From positions 186,001-250,000 of the forward strand of contig BCKL01000021.1 in the NCBI GenBank assembly GCA_001600635.1: 64,000 bases of DNA. The letters are read 5' to 3'. The translations under genes were made by a program, and so were the position numbers. Of the stretch, positions 8,915-24,020 are shown piece after piece. Within the stretch, counting starts at the first letter, position 1. Each line of letters starts with the position of its first letter. Source of the stretch: Leucosporidium creatinivorum. Its lineage: Eukaryota > Basidiomycota > Microbotryomycetes > Leucosporidiales > Leucosporidiaceae. The notes beneath the pieces were generated by a model. The model was given only the letters and a program-made list of their open reading frames with translations. It was not told the DNA's origin and did no database searches.

Positions 8915-11396
8915 ATGCGCGAGTCCAACTTCAACCTCCCAGCACAAAATCGCGCCTGCGTTTGCATCTCCCAAGCACTCTATGACCGACGAGGTGAGTT
9001 CTTCCTCTCCCTCGACTCAGATGCGTTGTCTCGGTCGGGCTTGTGGCGTAAGAGGGTTGATTCCCGAGTAGGAGAGGGCAGGGGAGGCTACAGCAGGTAT
9101 TATTGCAGGGAACGGGAGGGCTACAGAGGGATGCGACGGTCCCGCAATGGGTCATCTTTCGAGACGACGCTGCCGAGAGAGACCCTTGACGAGGGGTCGG
9201 CCCTGATGGCCTCCTGCGTTCAAGCGTGCCGGGGTGGAGCAGAGTAGTGTCTATCGAGCTGCAGGATTGAATTTCCACTTTCCGATGCCCAACGCACACA
9301 CAGTCACACCTCAACGCCGAACTCACGCTGACCAACCCCCCCTCTCCGCCACAGCCATCGACGCTCCCGCCCCTTCCCTCCCCCTCGTCAACTCCCTAAC
9401 GCACCTCTCCTACCTCACCGCCACCTCCCCCCGCATCCGCGAGATCCTCTCCATTGACGGCGGCCTCGAGCGGTTGGTCCGGATCCTCAAAGCCTGCGCT
9501 TCGAACAGCTCGGGCGGAGCGATCGAGGAGAACCTCTCCCAGCTCAAGGGCAAGGGAACCACCTTGGCCAAGGGAGCAAGGAAGAGCCCGTTCAAGTCAT
9601 TCGCGGAATATACGCCTACCATCGACGACTTTGTCGGCTCGGCCTCCTCCTCCGATCCGAGCATCCCCCGACCACTCCCTCTCGCTCTCCCCTCCCCATC
9701 GCCTACTTCCTCCAAAGCCAAGCAGCTCCTCTTCACCTACACCCTCGCCTTCCAATGTGTAGTCAACATCGGCGTGCGGGGGTCCGAGACGATCCGAACC
9801 CGGGTAGTCGAGGCGGGGGCGTTGGACGTCGTGGTGAACGTGTTGGAGAGGTATTTGGAGGAGGCGGCGAGGAGGAAAAAGAAGGTGGAGGGGGGGAAGA
9901 AGGTCGTCCTCGCTGTCGCTCCCTCCTCCGCCGAGACAGAAGCGGGAGGACCAAGAGTCGAAGTCATGCTCTCCCTCCCCCTCACGCAACCCTCGCTCGC
10001 TCGACTGGAAGCTACCGCCTCTTCCTCTTCCACCCGGACCGTCAGCGCATCCTCGTCTTCCACCTCCCTCCTCGCCCCTCCCGCTCGAGTCTCCACGCCC
10101 GACACGGTCGCCAGCAGCATGGATGAAGCCGAGAACGACGGCGACAACGGCTCGTCCTCGGGACAGGAGGGGGATGAGGTCGTCGTCATGATTGAGGTTG
10201 AGGGAAGTGAGAGGAGGGTGAGGAATGAGAGCAAGGCGATGGTCGATCGGGATGGGGACGTCGTTATGGACGGCGAGGGATCCTCTTCTGCACCTCCTAC
10301 CGACGTAGACGAGACGGCCCCTCCTCCCGCACCGGCGACGGCGAGGCAGAGGAGTAACTCCCGACGACACCACCATGCGCCTCAGCCGACCCCGCCGCCA
10401 CCGGCGCCCACCCCCGCTCCGACGACCGAGGAGGGAGGAGGACTCCAATACCGCGATGAGGACGTCTTGCTGTCGTTGCAGTTGCTCGCTTATTTGAGCA
10501 AGTACCCTCACGTCCGGTCGGTGTTCCATTCGCCCGCCGAGCTGCTCGACGACGCCGAGGACGATTGCTCGCATTCCCACTCGCACTCGCACTCGCACTC
10601 CCACTCCCACGGCAACAAATCCTCCGCACCATCCACCTCGACCACCGCCGAGTCGAAGCACCCCACCCCCACCCTCTCCTCCAACGTCTTCTCCCTCGTC
10701 GAATCCTTCACTCACCGGCCACCCACATCCGACTCCTCCACCCCTCGGCACTCCAACGAAGTGCAATACTGGGCGGGCGTCATTATGCGCAACGCCTGTC
10801 GCAAGGACGAGTCGCGCGGTGGGATTCGACAGTGCGCCAACATGCAGTGTGGAGTGTGGGAGAAGTATGCGAGGGAGTTTGCCAAGTGCAGGAGGTGTAG
10901 GAAGGCAAAGTATTGTTCCAAGGGGTGTCAGAGTAGTGCGTGGGGGAGGGGGCATAGGTATTGGTGTGCTAAGGCTGCGCTGAAGGAGGGTGGTGTGGGA
11001 GTCGAGGGTGGGGAGGGAGCAGAGAGGAGGAGAGGAGGGGAGGAGGAGGACGATGAGGAGGAGGTCCTCCGCTCTACCACCGGCATTAACACCAATACGG
11101 CTACTTCGACTCTCCACCTCCCCCTCGACGGCACTCACACTCCCACCGACCCTCCTCCTCACCCTCGGCTCCGAGGCCTCACTCCCCATCGCGCCAACGC
11201 GGGGATCCCGCCGCTTCATGTCCCAGGAGCGGGGATGAACGTGCCGGGAGGACCGAGGATCAATGTCGAGGGATTTGGGGAGGTGGATTTGCTTGGTGGA
11301 GGGGGAGGGGGATTGGGCGGGTTGGATGAGATGGCCGCGGCGAGGGAGATGATGGGTGGTGGAGTCGTGTTTGGGGTGGGGGAGGAGGGGGTGTAG
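8915..11396 (+). CDS. MUB1: MYND zinc-finger protein, MUB1/SamB type
   Basis: Probable adaptor of the Ubr2-type ubiquitin ligase; in yeast Mub1 works with Ubr2 in Rpn4 turnover, and SamB affects growth polarity in Aspergillus (family knowledge). Exon 1 is 8915-8993 and exon 2 is 9355-11396, 706 aa. The splice restores the family N-terminus: MRESNFNLPAQNRACVCISQ, ALYDRRAID, then LPLVNSLTHLSYLT and DGGLERLVRIL, as in Mub1/SamB. Near residues 520-570 a MYND finger is visible (CANMQC, then CRRCRKAKYCSKGCQ, then H..WC). The middle is low complexity with acidic and Pro runs and a Ser-His repeat near 10570-10610. A long antisense open frame over the same region is a GC-content shadow. Confidence 0.85.
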
Positions 11397-11686
11397 GATT
11401 GTTGTGTGTTGGATCGTTCGTTTGTGGTCTTGTAGCTCTCGTTCTCTACTCTCCCTCGGCGCAGGGAGGCCTTTAGCTCCTCCTCCCCCTCTCTTCTACT
11501 ACACCTCGTTCTGTCTTTAGTTTTCGCTCCCTCTCATACACCGTTTGCAAACACCTCGTCTTAACTTTTTAACCTGCCTCGGTCCAAGTTACAGCGAATT
11601 GAGTCTCGGCCAAATCGCAAGCCGACTTGCGAATCCGTCGTCACCAGCTCTCCCTCAGCCCCCTCGCTGCTCCCGACTCGCCGACT

Positions 11687-14049
11687 ATGGCGCCCGCCTC
11701 AGCACCGGACAAAGACGACAAAGAAGAGATCTACAACACGGGCATTACCTCGCACGCCTCTTTCGCCTACCTAGCCATCCGAGCGCTCTTCCTGTGCGTC
11801 TGCCTTCGCTCTCCTTGCCTCCGAGTCTTTCGCTGACCTCGGAGTGCGAGGGAGCAGATTCGTCCTCAAAGTCTTCTACTCCAACATTGTCGTCGAGGGA
11901 GTGGAGCATATCCCCAAGGATGGCACGCCGTGTATCTTGACGGCCAACCATTCCAACTCGTTGACCGATGCGCTGTTGTTGGTTACTACCGTGCCGAGAT
12001 GGGTGAGTGAGATCCACAGAGGGTCTGAGAGCTGCGGGAACTGCCGCTCGGAGCTGTAGAAGGGTAACGAGCCAGCTCGGCGTGGTTGACGGTCCTCTCG
12101 CCCTTCTCCCGCTCCCTTCTTGCCGAACCGTCTCGCTCGCCCGCTCACTCGTACACGACAAAACAGCGCCGCTCCCTTCTTCGCCTCACCGCCAAATCCG
12201 GCCAATTCAACCGTGGCACCTTCACCTCCTGGCTCATCGCCAGCGCCGGCACCCTTCCCATCCAACGTCCCAAAGACCACGCCGGCAAGAAAGTCGACAA
12301 CGCCATCGTGTTTGAGAAGCTCATCCACAGCTTGGAGAGAGGGGATATGGTGTGCATGTTTCCCGAGGGGATGAGTAGGTATTGGCCTGAGATTGCGCCC
12401 CTCCGCCAAGGCGTGGCGAGGATTGTAGGCGATACGATGGCGAGGAAGAAGGATGTGAGGGGGTTTCAGATTGCGGTGCAGACTTGCTCGATTACCTGTA
12501 CGTTTCTCCCCCTCTCCAAGCGCTGAGCCGAGCTGACATCCCGCCGAGCTCCGCTTTACAGACCTCCACCGCAACCTCTTCCGCTCGGACGTTCTCGTCA
12601 CTTTCCATCCTCCCTTGCTCGTCTCCGCCGCTACCCACCCCGGACTCATCACCACCCCCGCCTCCGAGCCCACAATCCGCGCCCTAACATCCTCCATCGC
12701 CTCCTCCATCCGCTCCGGCATCCTCGACGCCCCTTCCTGGTCCCTCCTCCGCTGTGCGCACACCGCTCGTCGGCTGTACGCGCCATTGGGAACGAAATTG
12801 GGGCTGGGAGAGCACGTGAGGTTGACGCAGAGGTTTGTGGAGGGGTTGGGGGAGGAGAAGCGGGCGGAGAGGCCTTGGGAGGAGGAGGGGGAGGGAGTGA
12901 GGAGCGTCAAGGAGGTGCTCAAGACGCCGATGGTGGTGGAGAGGGAGCAGGGGGACGGGTATTTTGCGAGGAATGAGCAGAGGGAACAGGGCGAGGTGGA
13001 TGTCAAGAGCTTGGTTAGGGATTTGAAGGTGCGCCGAGCTGGCTCTCTCTCGGTCGACTTCCCGCTGACCCTCGCTTCGACAGATCTACCAAGACCTCCT
13101 CTACCTCCATGGCGTCAAAGATGATCGAGTACGCAACCCTCGTATGCTGCGTCGTCGAACCCTCTTCAAGAGGCTGTTCGTTCGCCTCGCTGGCGCTTCC
13201 TTCCTCTTCGTCATCTCCCTCCCTGGGCTGGCGCTGTGGATGCCTATCTTCTTGGTCGCACATCATTACTCGGAGAAGAACAAGAAGAGCGGTCCAATTT
13301 TCGAGTGAGTTGAGGAAGAGGCGCAGATGAGCGTCGAAAGCTGACCTTCGTCTTCGCAGCACTTACGACGAGGGTGCGCTTGCCCTTCCTCTTGCGCCAA
13401 GCTCAAGCTGACACTCCTCTCACCCACAGTCGCACAAACCAAAGTCACCTACGGCTTCATCACCGGCATGCTGGTCTACGCCCTCTTGCTCCTATTCACC
13501 CTCCCTTTCCTCCCCATCTCATTGCCCCTCTTCCCCATCCTCCTCTGGCTAACCCTCCGCTGGCTCGAAGACCTCACCTCCTCCCTGCGCGCCTCTCTCG
13601 CCCTCTTCCGCCTACTTTACCTCGGGAAAACCCAGCTCGTTATGCTCCGAGCGATGAGAGAAGGGTTGCGGGAACGGGTCGAAGAGTTGGCGGTGAAGAG
13701 GTGTGGGTTGCCGAGAGATGCTGAGAGGTACTTTCTGGCGGAGGAGAAGAGGAGGCCGAGGTGGAAGGAGGCGAGTGGGTTCTTCAGTATTAGGAGGAGG
13801 AGGAAGAAGGGTGAGTTAACGCTGGAGAGCTCGGCGCCGAGCTTGAGCGGGATTCGCTGGGTCATCTCCGGCCGTCGCTGACCTTTCTCTCGCTGGCGGT
13901 GCGATTCGCATACAGATTGGAACGAAGCGCTCAAGCTGTGGGACGTCACTTCCTATCCCGACTTGGAGGAGTTGCCGACCCCCGCTCCTCCAGCTTCGTC
14001 GATAACGGCGGCGACGAGCTCGCAGCTCGAGGTGGTCAAGCAGGACTAG
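11687..14049 (+). CDS. Glycerol-3-phosphate / lysophosphatidate acyltransferase family membrane protein
   Basis: Predicted ER enzyme of glycerolipid synthesis, closest in layout to fungal Sct1/Gpt2 glycerol-3-phosphate acyltransferases (inference). Eight exons (11687-11793, 11858-12002, 12167-12497, 12562-13028, 13084-13304, 13360-13373, 13430-13810, 13916-14049) sum to 599 aa. PlsC block I is ANHSNSLTDALL (H-x4-D). Block III is MFPEGMSRYWPEIAPLRQG. An N-terminal hydrophobic segment (FAYLAIRALFLFVLKVF) and two C-terminal membrane segments (LFVISLPGLALWMPIFLV and a Leu/Pro-rich stretch near 13470-13560) are visible. Exon 6 is only 14 nt. The start at 11687 gives a short acidic leader. Lysophosphatidate acyltransferase activity cannot be excluded. 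Confidence 0.8.
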
Positions 14050-14256
14050 TTGGCCCAGTGTAGAGATATATTATCGAAGCTGTTAGATAGCAATCTTTAG
14101 CTCTGCAAAGGCTGTAGACCGAGTCAAGCGAAATGAGTGCATCGACAAGGGAGAGCTGGAGAAAGATGCGAGATGTCGTCGCCGTCGGTTGATCTCCTAC
14201 GACCACCTCCTCTTCCGCTCTCCGCACTCGGCTCCCACTCTACCAAGCTACAGAAC

Positions 14257-17083
<2,827 letters not shown>

Positions 17084-17396
17084 ATTTCGCCCTCCCTCTC
17101 CACTCAACCCCCTCATAAAAGACCCCTTCACCTCCGCTTACCACCCCCTTGATTAGTTCCACGAGCAAGGGATACGATATAGCCCGCTTGTATGCAACCT
17201 TACAATATTACAAGATTGCTCGGGAGAGGAGGAGAGCTCGGCGACGGAAGGGAGCTCGGCGTTCGTATTCGCTGGTCGACGCGCTCTCCAGACGACTCCC
17301 TTTGCTACGAAACTGATTTTAAATCGCTAGATGAACTTCACTGCAGCTCCTCAAGTACTCGACTACACCTCCGCCTCCTCACTCGGCGCTCGCTTG

Positions 17397-18869
17397 TCAA
17401 GCCTTCGTCATCAACCGAAGGCGGATCCCCCTCTGCCTACACTCGATCTCTAAATCAAGCGCTTGCAGTTGGTCCTCCACCATCAGCTCCTCCAGCATTG
17501 GGAGCGTCTTCACCGTCTGCAGCAGGACTTCCCTCGCCCTCGGCACGAACCAAGCTCCCACCGCCGGCTCGTACCCTCCTCCCCTCTTATACTTCAACCC
17601 GGTCCCCGCCTCGGGAGTGACATGTAGGACTTGTATAGTAGACGGCAGAGCGCCATAGACGTGAGGCGCGCCCGAGAAGACTGAGAGCGGCGCCGTGAGC
17701 TTCTTGAGCGCCTTCGGATCCCTCCAAGGCGATCCGTGGACTGGACAGTTGAAGTTCCCGAAGCTCGTATAGTTTCCCGCGATAGTGAGCTCCTCCATGC
17801 TGGCGCAAGAGGAGCTACGACCCCACCCCACTCGGCAAACGGCGGTGATGGCGTGGAGCCCGCCGAGGTTGGTGAGCGAGAGGTGGGTGATGCCCGAGTG
17901 CGCTTGGATGAAGTAATAGATACTGTGGTCGAGGTGCCAGGGGGTGTAGATGAGGTCGGGGATGAGGGAGGTGAAGCTGTAACGAGGAATGGGGGAGGAA
18001 CGCCGAAAGCCGATGAATTTGAAAGGGTTGTAGGGAGAGCGAAGGAGGGGCGTTGCGTCGAGGAAGCGGGCGTGTGAGATATCTGAGGATGCCAAGGGTC
18101 AGCGAGCGATGCAAACAGCGTGTAGCGGCGACTCACGAGCACCCTTCGGCAGCCACTCGAGCTCCCACAGCGCCATCTTCATGAAGTCGACCTCCTTCAG
18201 TCCCGGTAGCTTCCCCAGCACCTTCTTGGCCATCCGAGTACTGAGCTCCACCTCCTCCGAATCGACGGCAGCCCTCTCGTTATGTACCGCCCACCGAGTC
18301 GTCCCGCCAAACCTAACGCTCCGAGTCCCTTCAATCAACGCCGAGCTGCAGTGGCCGAGACCGTGGAGGAAGAGACGATAGTTACTTAGAGTGATGTAAG
18401 CGTTGCGAAAGAGGAGCTCCTGCGCGGCGGGGGTCTAAGAGCGATGAACGAGGGCGGCAGAGCGAAGGAAGGCTTGGACTGCTTGAGCGCCGAGGGTGGT
18501 GTCCGAGCTATACTGCTGCAAAAGGTCGGCGACAGCATCCTCGAAGATTTGAGATAGAAGCTCTGGTGCTAGAGCATGCTGTAGCTCTGCGTAATGAGCC
18601 TGCATAGTGGCACTGGCTTCAGCTCTCTTCAGGGCGCTGGCTGTTGGCGAGTGTAGCAAGCCTTGTAGAAGTCCCAGCTGAGCTGTGACGTGGGTGGGAG
18701 AGCTCAAACGCAGCGTAAGTGCTGAGACGAGCCGACGAAGACGAGGGAGAAGAGAGAGCAGCTCCCGGTCAACTTTTTCTCTCGCTCGGCTCTCAGAGGG
18801 CGCGCCCGATTCCGGAAGCCTTGTCGGGTTATGTAGCCCAGCAGGGAGTTGGAGATCGGCTTTCAACAT
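17397..18869 (-). pseudogene. F-box/LRR-like hypothetical protein with an in-frame stop
   Basis: The N-terminal part contains an F-box-like stretch (LAPELLSQIFEDAVADLL) followed by a helix ending ALVHRS. The next codon is TAG (CTA on the plus strand at 18435-18437) where the neighbouring paralogue at 20699-21876 has Trp in SSSWRPLAQDLL. The frame then continues with PAAQELLFRNAYI, a GTGAGT-CAG intron (18134 to about 18090), and a long C-terminal region ending QRGIRLRLMTKA, similar to the ARGIRLRSSVGA end of the paralogue. A single nonsense change in a former F-box adaptor gene explains this best. A sequencing error is the alternative. The N-terminal start is uncertain. Confidence 0.5.
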
Positions 18870-19309
18870 TTCCGCTCGATACGATGGTCGAATGAAGGCG
18901 CGCGACGAGTTGAGCCGAGCCGAGACCTGCCCCGAGCTTTGGCATCCCTGCCTTCCTTCGCACTGCTGCAGCTCATTCGGGCAGCTGTAGCTGCGAGACA
19001 GAAGCACAGCATCGTGTGTACGTCCTCACACCTCGTCCGCAACACAAAAGCACTCGGACAGAGCTCAGTGCGCTCCTCGAGCGACTGGCCTCCTTCGGCG
19101 ATGACTTCTCGGCGCTCGTTCTCGCTCGTAGAGGTCGGAGAAGACGCGCATACCGTCTGAAGAGCTTCTGCTACAACTACAACGCACTACGAGACCTCCT
19201 CGATGTCGAGCTGCAGCAGCGCGAGTTTCGCTCGAGGCCGAGAAGACGAGTCGACGAGCTCGAATCGTCTCTTGCCCTCCCACCACCACCTGCTCGCTCG
19301 CTCCAAGTC

Positions 19310-20307
19310 ATGTCGCAGCCCACTTCGCAGACCGCTCCTCAGCCTCCTCAGACTCAAGGTACCTCTGGTACCATCGCTTCCAAGCTCGAGTCTACTGTCA
19401 TGTCGTGAGTGCTCTTCCTGCAGCTTCTCGTCGCCGAGCGAGGGAGACAGCTCGTCTCACCCTCGCGTGGGCTCGCTCAAGGCTCGGAGCAGCTGTAGCT
19501 GACCTCTAGGCACCCCGCAACGACTCACAGGATGAACCCCATCAAGGAGATTCACCAGTACCTCGTCGGCCTTCACTGCTACTCAGTCGACCGCTCGCGC
19601 GCCGTTCCCTCGCACCACTTCTGCTCGGCGTCGCCCACCAAGGGAGTCAGGCAGTGCATCATCTACGACTCTGACAAGAGCAATGCCAGGCTCATTGGCA
19701 TCGAGTATGTCATCGACTCGGCCGTTTTCGAAGGCTTGCCCGAGGGGGAGAAGAAGTTCTGGCACTCTCGTGAGTCGTCGCTCGGCTCGGTCGCAGGCTG
19801 TGGGGCTTGGCTGACCCTTCTCTCTCTACCAGACGACTACGAGGTCAAGAGCGGACTCCTCCAGCTCGGCACTCGCTCGATGGTCCCCTCCGGCATCGAG
19901 GATCAAGCCGAGCAGGCGACGATGAAGGAACTCCAGACGACCTACGGCAAGGTGCGTGCTCTCTCTGCTCTCCTACGGCTCGACACTGATCTTTTTATAC
20001 TTCACCACAGACCATCCACACCTGGGCGGTCGACCAGAACGCCGCGCTCCCTCTCGGCCCTCCCTCGCTCATGGACGCCGTCCGCGCCTCGGACAACCTC
20101 TCGCCCTTGCTCGTCTCGGGCTACGAGAAGGCTCGCGGCAGTGGAGGAGACATCAAGCACAAGGCCGAGCTCCGCTCCAAGTACCTCGACCCCAAGTACG
20201 TCGTCAAGAAGGGCGCCGACGCCGAGAAGGGCATCCAGTTCGAGGTCAAGGAGGTCGATGCTAAGAAGGGAGAGGTCGTTTGGAAGGGAGAGGGTGAGAT
20301 CGCTTAG
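19310..20307 (+). CDS. OBAP / DUF1264 family protein
   Basis: Homologue of oil-body-associated proteins (DUF1264), found in plants, fungi and bacteria and linked in plants to oil-body stability. Its activity in fungi is unknown. Four exons (19310-19404, 19510-19769, 19833-19951, 20011-20307), 256 aa. Family signatures include YLVGLHCYSVDRSRAVPSHH, the HFCS stretch, GVRQCIIYDSD, ARLIGIEYVI, KKFWHSHDYEVKSGLL, TYGKTIHTWAVDQ and LPLGPPSLM. Exon 2 may instead begin at 19532 at a second CAG, removing seven residues. Both options stay in frame. It lies between two minus-strand F-box-like genes. Confidence 0.88.
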
Positions 20308-20698
20308 CTTGTAGCTCTTGGATGAGCGTAGGGATGGCTTGTTTGATACTGTGGAACTCGATACGCTTCGCTTGGACCTCGCTCTTGCCGAGAGGGATGA
20401 GGAAGCGAAGGCGCGCTGAGAGCACCGAGCTGAAGGCAGGCGGATCTTCTGCTCACCATCTATCAGACGCCTCTCGACTCTGACCGCCTGCGCTCGACTG
20501 CTTAGCATGGCTGTCTCAAATTTCACCTGTCACCGAACGACGACCCCGGCTCCCGCGACTTCACCTCTCCACTCGCATATCTCGTCGCTCACTCTGCGCG
20601 TCGAGAAAACCTGCACTCTTTCAATTTCATTCACCGCTGCATGCGCCCTGCCATCCAGCGCCATCGACCAGCAGCTTCAGCCTCCATCCTCCCCCCTC
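20308..20698. other. Intergenic interval, convergent 3' ends
   Basis: About 390 bp between the OBAP stop and the stop of the F-box-like gene on the other strand. I see no coding or structural signal beyond general GC richness. Confidence 0.4.
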
Positions 20699-21876
20699 TC
20701 AAGCGCCGACCGAGCTCCTCAGCCTAATGCCTCTCGCCTCGCACTCTTGCTCCAGCTCGCCCCCGTGCAGCAAGTCCTCAACAGCGAGCTCCTGAGGGTG
20801 AGAGAGAGCCTGGACTGTAGCGAGGAGTATGGCGGTAAGATCGGCGAGAGAAGGGATGGCGTCCGATCGCATGGGTGTGGTCGAAGCGGTCGGCGCAGCC
20901 TGGGTCGAGCATTCGGGGAGTAGCGTGAGGATACGGAGTGTCGAAGGAAGAGGGTGAGGGGGACTGGGATAAGGGGGGAGGAAGTCCTCCAACAGGATCC
21001 TAAAAGGGGCGCGGAGGGTTTCGAGGGAGGTGAATGGGGTCCAAGGCGATTTCCATGAACTCGTCATGTTGCAAGCGCTCGAAGCTTCGAGGGAGAGGTG
21101 TTTTACGTCGGCAAACCCCCATGTGGAGCCCGTCTTGAGGATGAGGAAGAGTTGAAACTCGATGCCGCCGAGACCTCGCCAGTGTAGCGTATTGAAGGCG
21201 TGTCCCTGCAGCGTCGTCGCCGCGAGGCCTACCCTGTCCACCTCCTCCAGTGCCGACGATGGTAGCGGCCAGAGAGTGAGACTAGGACAGTTGGGGCGTA
21301 GGTCGCCGGCGCGCAGGCTCAGCAGGCCCGAGTCGAAGAGATGGATGTTGAGAGGGCCTAGGACGAAAGCGACGGTAAGCATTCGCTAGCACGTAGTCAC
21401 TCAAAGACTCAGGACAGCTTACGTGTCCGCTGCATCAGCATGGCTGAGCTCTGAGCGAGGACTCGGACGAGCTCAAGGTGCTCGACACCCGGCAGTAAGG
21501 CTAGGGCGCGCTCCAGAAGTCTGGTGGTGTTTAAGACCGTTCTGTAAGGCTCTCCTTCATTGCTCCCCATCACCGGCACCGCACGGTCGCCGACCATACG
21601 AAGCGAACGGATGCTGTTGGCGAAAGCGGGTCCTCGCTCTTGGATGTAACCGATGAACGCGACGCAATTGTGCGTAGTTATCCCGACTCGACGCAGAAGG
21701 AGATCCTGAGCGAGAGGGCGCCAGCTGGAGGACACGAGCGAAGCAGCGAGGAGGAGTTGGCGGATGAAACCGTCGGCGGCGAGTATGTCAATCTCTGGAT
21801 TGTCCCAGTCAATGTAGCTGTCCAGAGCGTGCTCAAGGATGTGCTGAGTGAGCTCGGTGGGCAGAGCAGGGATCAT
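20699..21876 (-). CDS. F-box/LRR-like hypothetical protein
   Basis: Starts MIPALPTELTQHILEHALDS, a typical F-box opening (LPxEL..I), continuing to AASLVSSSWRPLAQDLLLRR. A substrate-recruiting role in an SCF ubiquitin ligase is inferred from this motif alone. The C-terminal part, from about 21382, has irregular Leu-rich segments and ends QECEARGIRLRSSVGA, like the broken paralogue at 17397-18869. The visible GTAAGC donor (21422) and CTAG acceptor (near 21385) do not join the two halves in the same frame; the result is off by one. Either a less obvious donor is used or this gene also carries a frameshift. Confidence 0.55.
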
Positions 21877-22557
21877 GGCGGGCGGTTGAGGTAGGGCGAG
21901 CTTTGGGAAGGGAGGAGCTTCTGCAGTCGATCCAGCTTCGACGGGAGGTCGTCAGGGCGTGGAAAGGGCGTAGAGTAGTCGAATGAGCTTCTCCTAGTCG
22001 TTCTGTAGTAGCAGCTTCCGTCCGAGTAGTCGGCGAGTAGAAACGAGTGATGCAAAGGAAGCCAAGAGCAGTTCCAGCTCGCTCGCCCTCTTTGGCCGAG
22101 AGGACGGCGCCACCTCTTCAACCCCTGATATTGTACAGAGGCTGAGGCGAGCTGCTACAAGCTTGTTGTAAAGTCCCTAGCTTGATTTTGTTGTTCTGCA
22201 CCTCATTGGCTCGGTCATTGACCTCCGGCGAGGCATCGCCGAGGTGCTCTCGTGAAGCAGGAGCTGGCCTGCATCTCAACGACAAATACAGACGATCAGA
22301 ACATAGCAGAACTGTGCTGTTGGAAGGCTACGATTGAACATTGTCAAAACTGACCTCCTCAATCCTCCGGCTACTCGCTCGAGGAAGCCCGTCTCAGGCT
22401 CTCGCTCTTCCCACGTTCATCACTTGCTCGTTTCGACCAGCTCAGCACCACTGCGTACAAGCAGGTCCGCCTACTACTCGCTCGTCTACTCGCCAACAGC
22501 ACCCGCTCACTCGCCAACCGGGCCCCACCAAACCGCCGTCACCATCTCAGCCAGACG
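21877..22557. other. Intergenic interval upstream of the HADH gene
   Basis: About 680 bp separating divergent genes (F-box-like on minus, HADH on plus). It probably holds both promoters. No open frame with a recognisable domain and no repeat were seen. Confidence 0.4.
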
Positions 22558-24020
22558 ATGCTCCTCGTCCGTGCCGCTGCTCGCTCTCTTCCAACTCGCG
22601 CCTTCGCCCTTCGTACCATGTCGACCTCTCGGCCTCTCGGCGCTGCCATCAACACGGTTACCGTCTTCGGAGTGAGCTCGTAACGAAGGAGCACGCGGAA
22701 CTGGACGGGCTCAGCGAGGCTGACTCGTTGACCTACTACAGGCGGGCTTGATGGGTGCCGGAATTGTTCAGGTAGCAGCTCAGAATGGGCTCAAAGTCAG
22801 TGAGTTGCGATAGTAGCTTCCACGCACTCCTCGGCTCGAGCTGACCCCGCGTACTCTCCACTCGTACACCTCAGTCATGACCGACGTCTCGGACGCTGCG
22901 CTCGATAACGGTCGCAACATCATCACCAAATCGCTCACTCGCATCGCCCGCAAGCTGCACCCCGACTCCGAGTCCTCGCAGCAAGAGGTGCTTCGCTCAA
23001 CCTTCGCCAACATCACTACGACCACCTCTGCCGCCTCTGCCGTCGAGAAGACGGACCTGGTCATTGAGGCCATCGTGGAGAACCTCGAGACCAAGCAGGA
23101 GCTCTTCCGAAGGCTGGACGAGCTCGCGCCGAAGGAGACGATCTTCGCCAGCAACACCAGCTCGCTCAGCATCACGAGGATCGCCGAAACGTGTTCGGAG
23201 GAGAGACAGACGAGGTTCGCTGGCTTCCACGCGTTCAACCCTGTGCCGCAGATGAAGCTGGTGCGTGTCTACTGCTCGGCGCTGGCGAGGCCGAGCTGAT
23301 ACTGTTCGGTCCACAGGTCGAGGTGGTCCAGGCAGACAAGACGACAGATGCGACTCGCGATGCGCTTCTCGAGCTGTGCAAGACGATGAAGAAGACGCCC
23401 GTCAACTGCAAGGACACGCCTGGGTAAGCTCACTTTCTCGGTGGGGCTGGAGGCGTCGTCGACGAAGGCTGACGACCTTCTCTCCTCAAACAGTTTCATC
23501 GTCAACCGCCTTCTTGTCCCCTACATGCTCGAGGCGATCCGCATGGTCGAGCGCGGCGATGCTTCGGCGGAGGACATCGACACGGCGATGAAGCTCGGCG
23601 CCGGATTACCCATGGGTGAGTGCTCGTCTACCAGCCTTCCACTAGGCATCTCCGCTGACTCTCCTCTTTCGCCGTTCGCTTTGTTCCAGGTCCTCTTGAG
23701 CTCTCCGATGTAAGTTCGTTTCTCGGTCTCGGTCGAATAAGCCTTGCACTGACGTCGCATCGCCCTTCTCTCCGCCCGTACTCAGTTCGTCGGCCTCGAT
23801 ACTCTTTCAGCCATCGCTCGTGGCTGGCGCGAGGAGCGCGTCTCTACCGGCGAGCTGGAAGCCAAGTCGGTCGAGGAGGTTCAGATTCTCGAGAAGCTGG
23901 TAGGAGAGGGCAAGAAGGGCCGCAAGAGTGGGGAGGGGTTCTTCAAGTGTGAGTTGCGTAGGTTTTACTACTCTCCTCGACGCCCGAGCTGACCTGCTTT
24001 CGCTCACTCGTGCAGACTGA
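22558..24020 (+). CDS. L-3-hydroxyacyl-CoA dehydrogenase, mitochondrial type
   Basis: NAD-dependent oxidation of 3-hydroxyacyl-CoA in fatty-acid beta-oxidation. Eight exons (22558-22671, 22742-22799, 22875-23260, 23317-23423, 23494-23615, 23690-23709, 23786-23948, 24016-24020) sum to 324 aa. The first 20 or so residues are Arg/Ala-rich, with no acid, like a mitochondrial presequence. A Rossmann motif spans [20 protein letters not shown]. Family motifs are [27 protein letters not shown], the catalytic-His segment [31 protein letters not shown] and [20 protein letters not shown]. The final exon is only 5 nt, completing Tyr and the TGA stop. Short length and no hydratase domain make it a monofunctional enzyme. 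Confidence 0.92.

Noticed and set aside
9597-11219. 540-codon open frame on the minus strand
   Set aside because: It lies entirely antisense to the MUB1-like second exon, has no domain, and is explained by GC-rich third positions.
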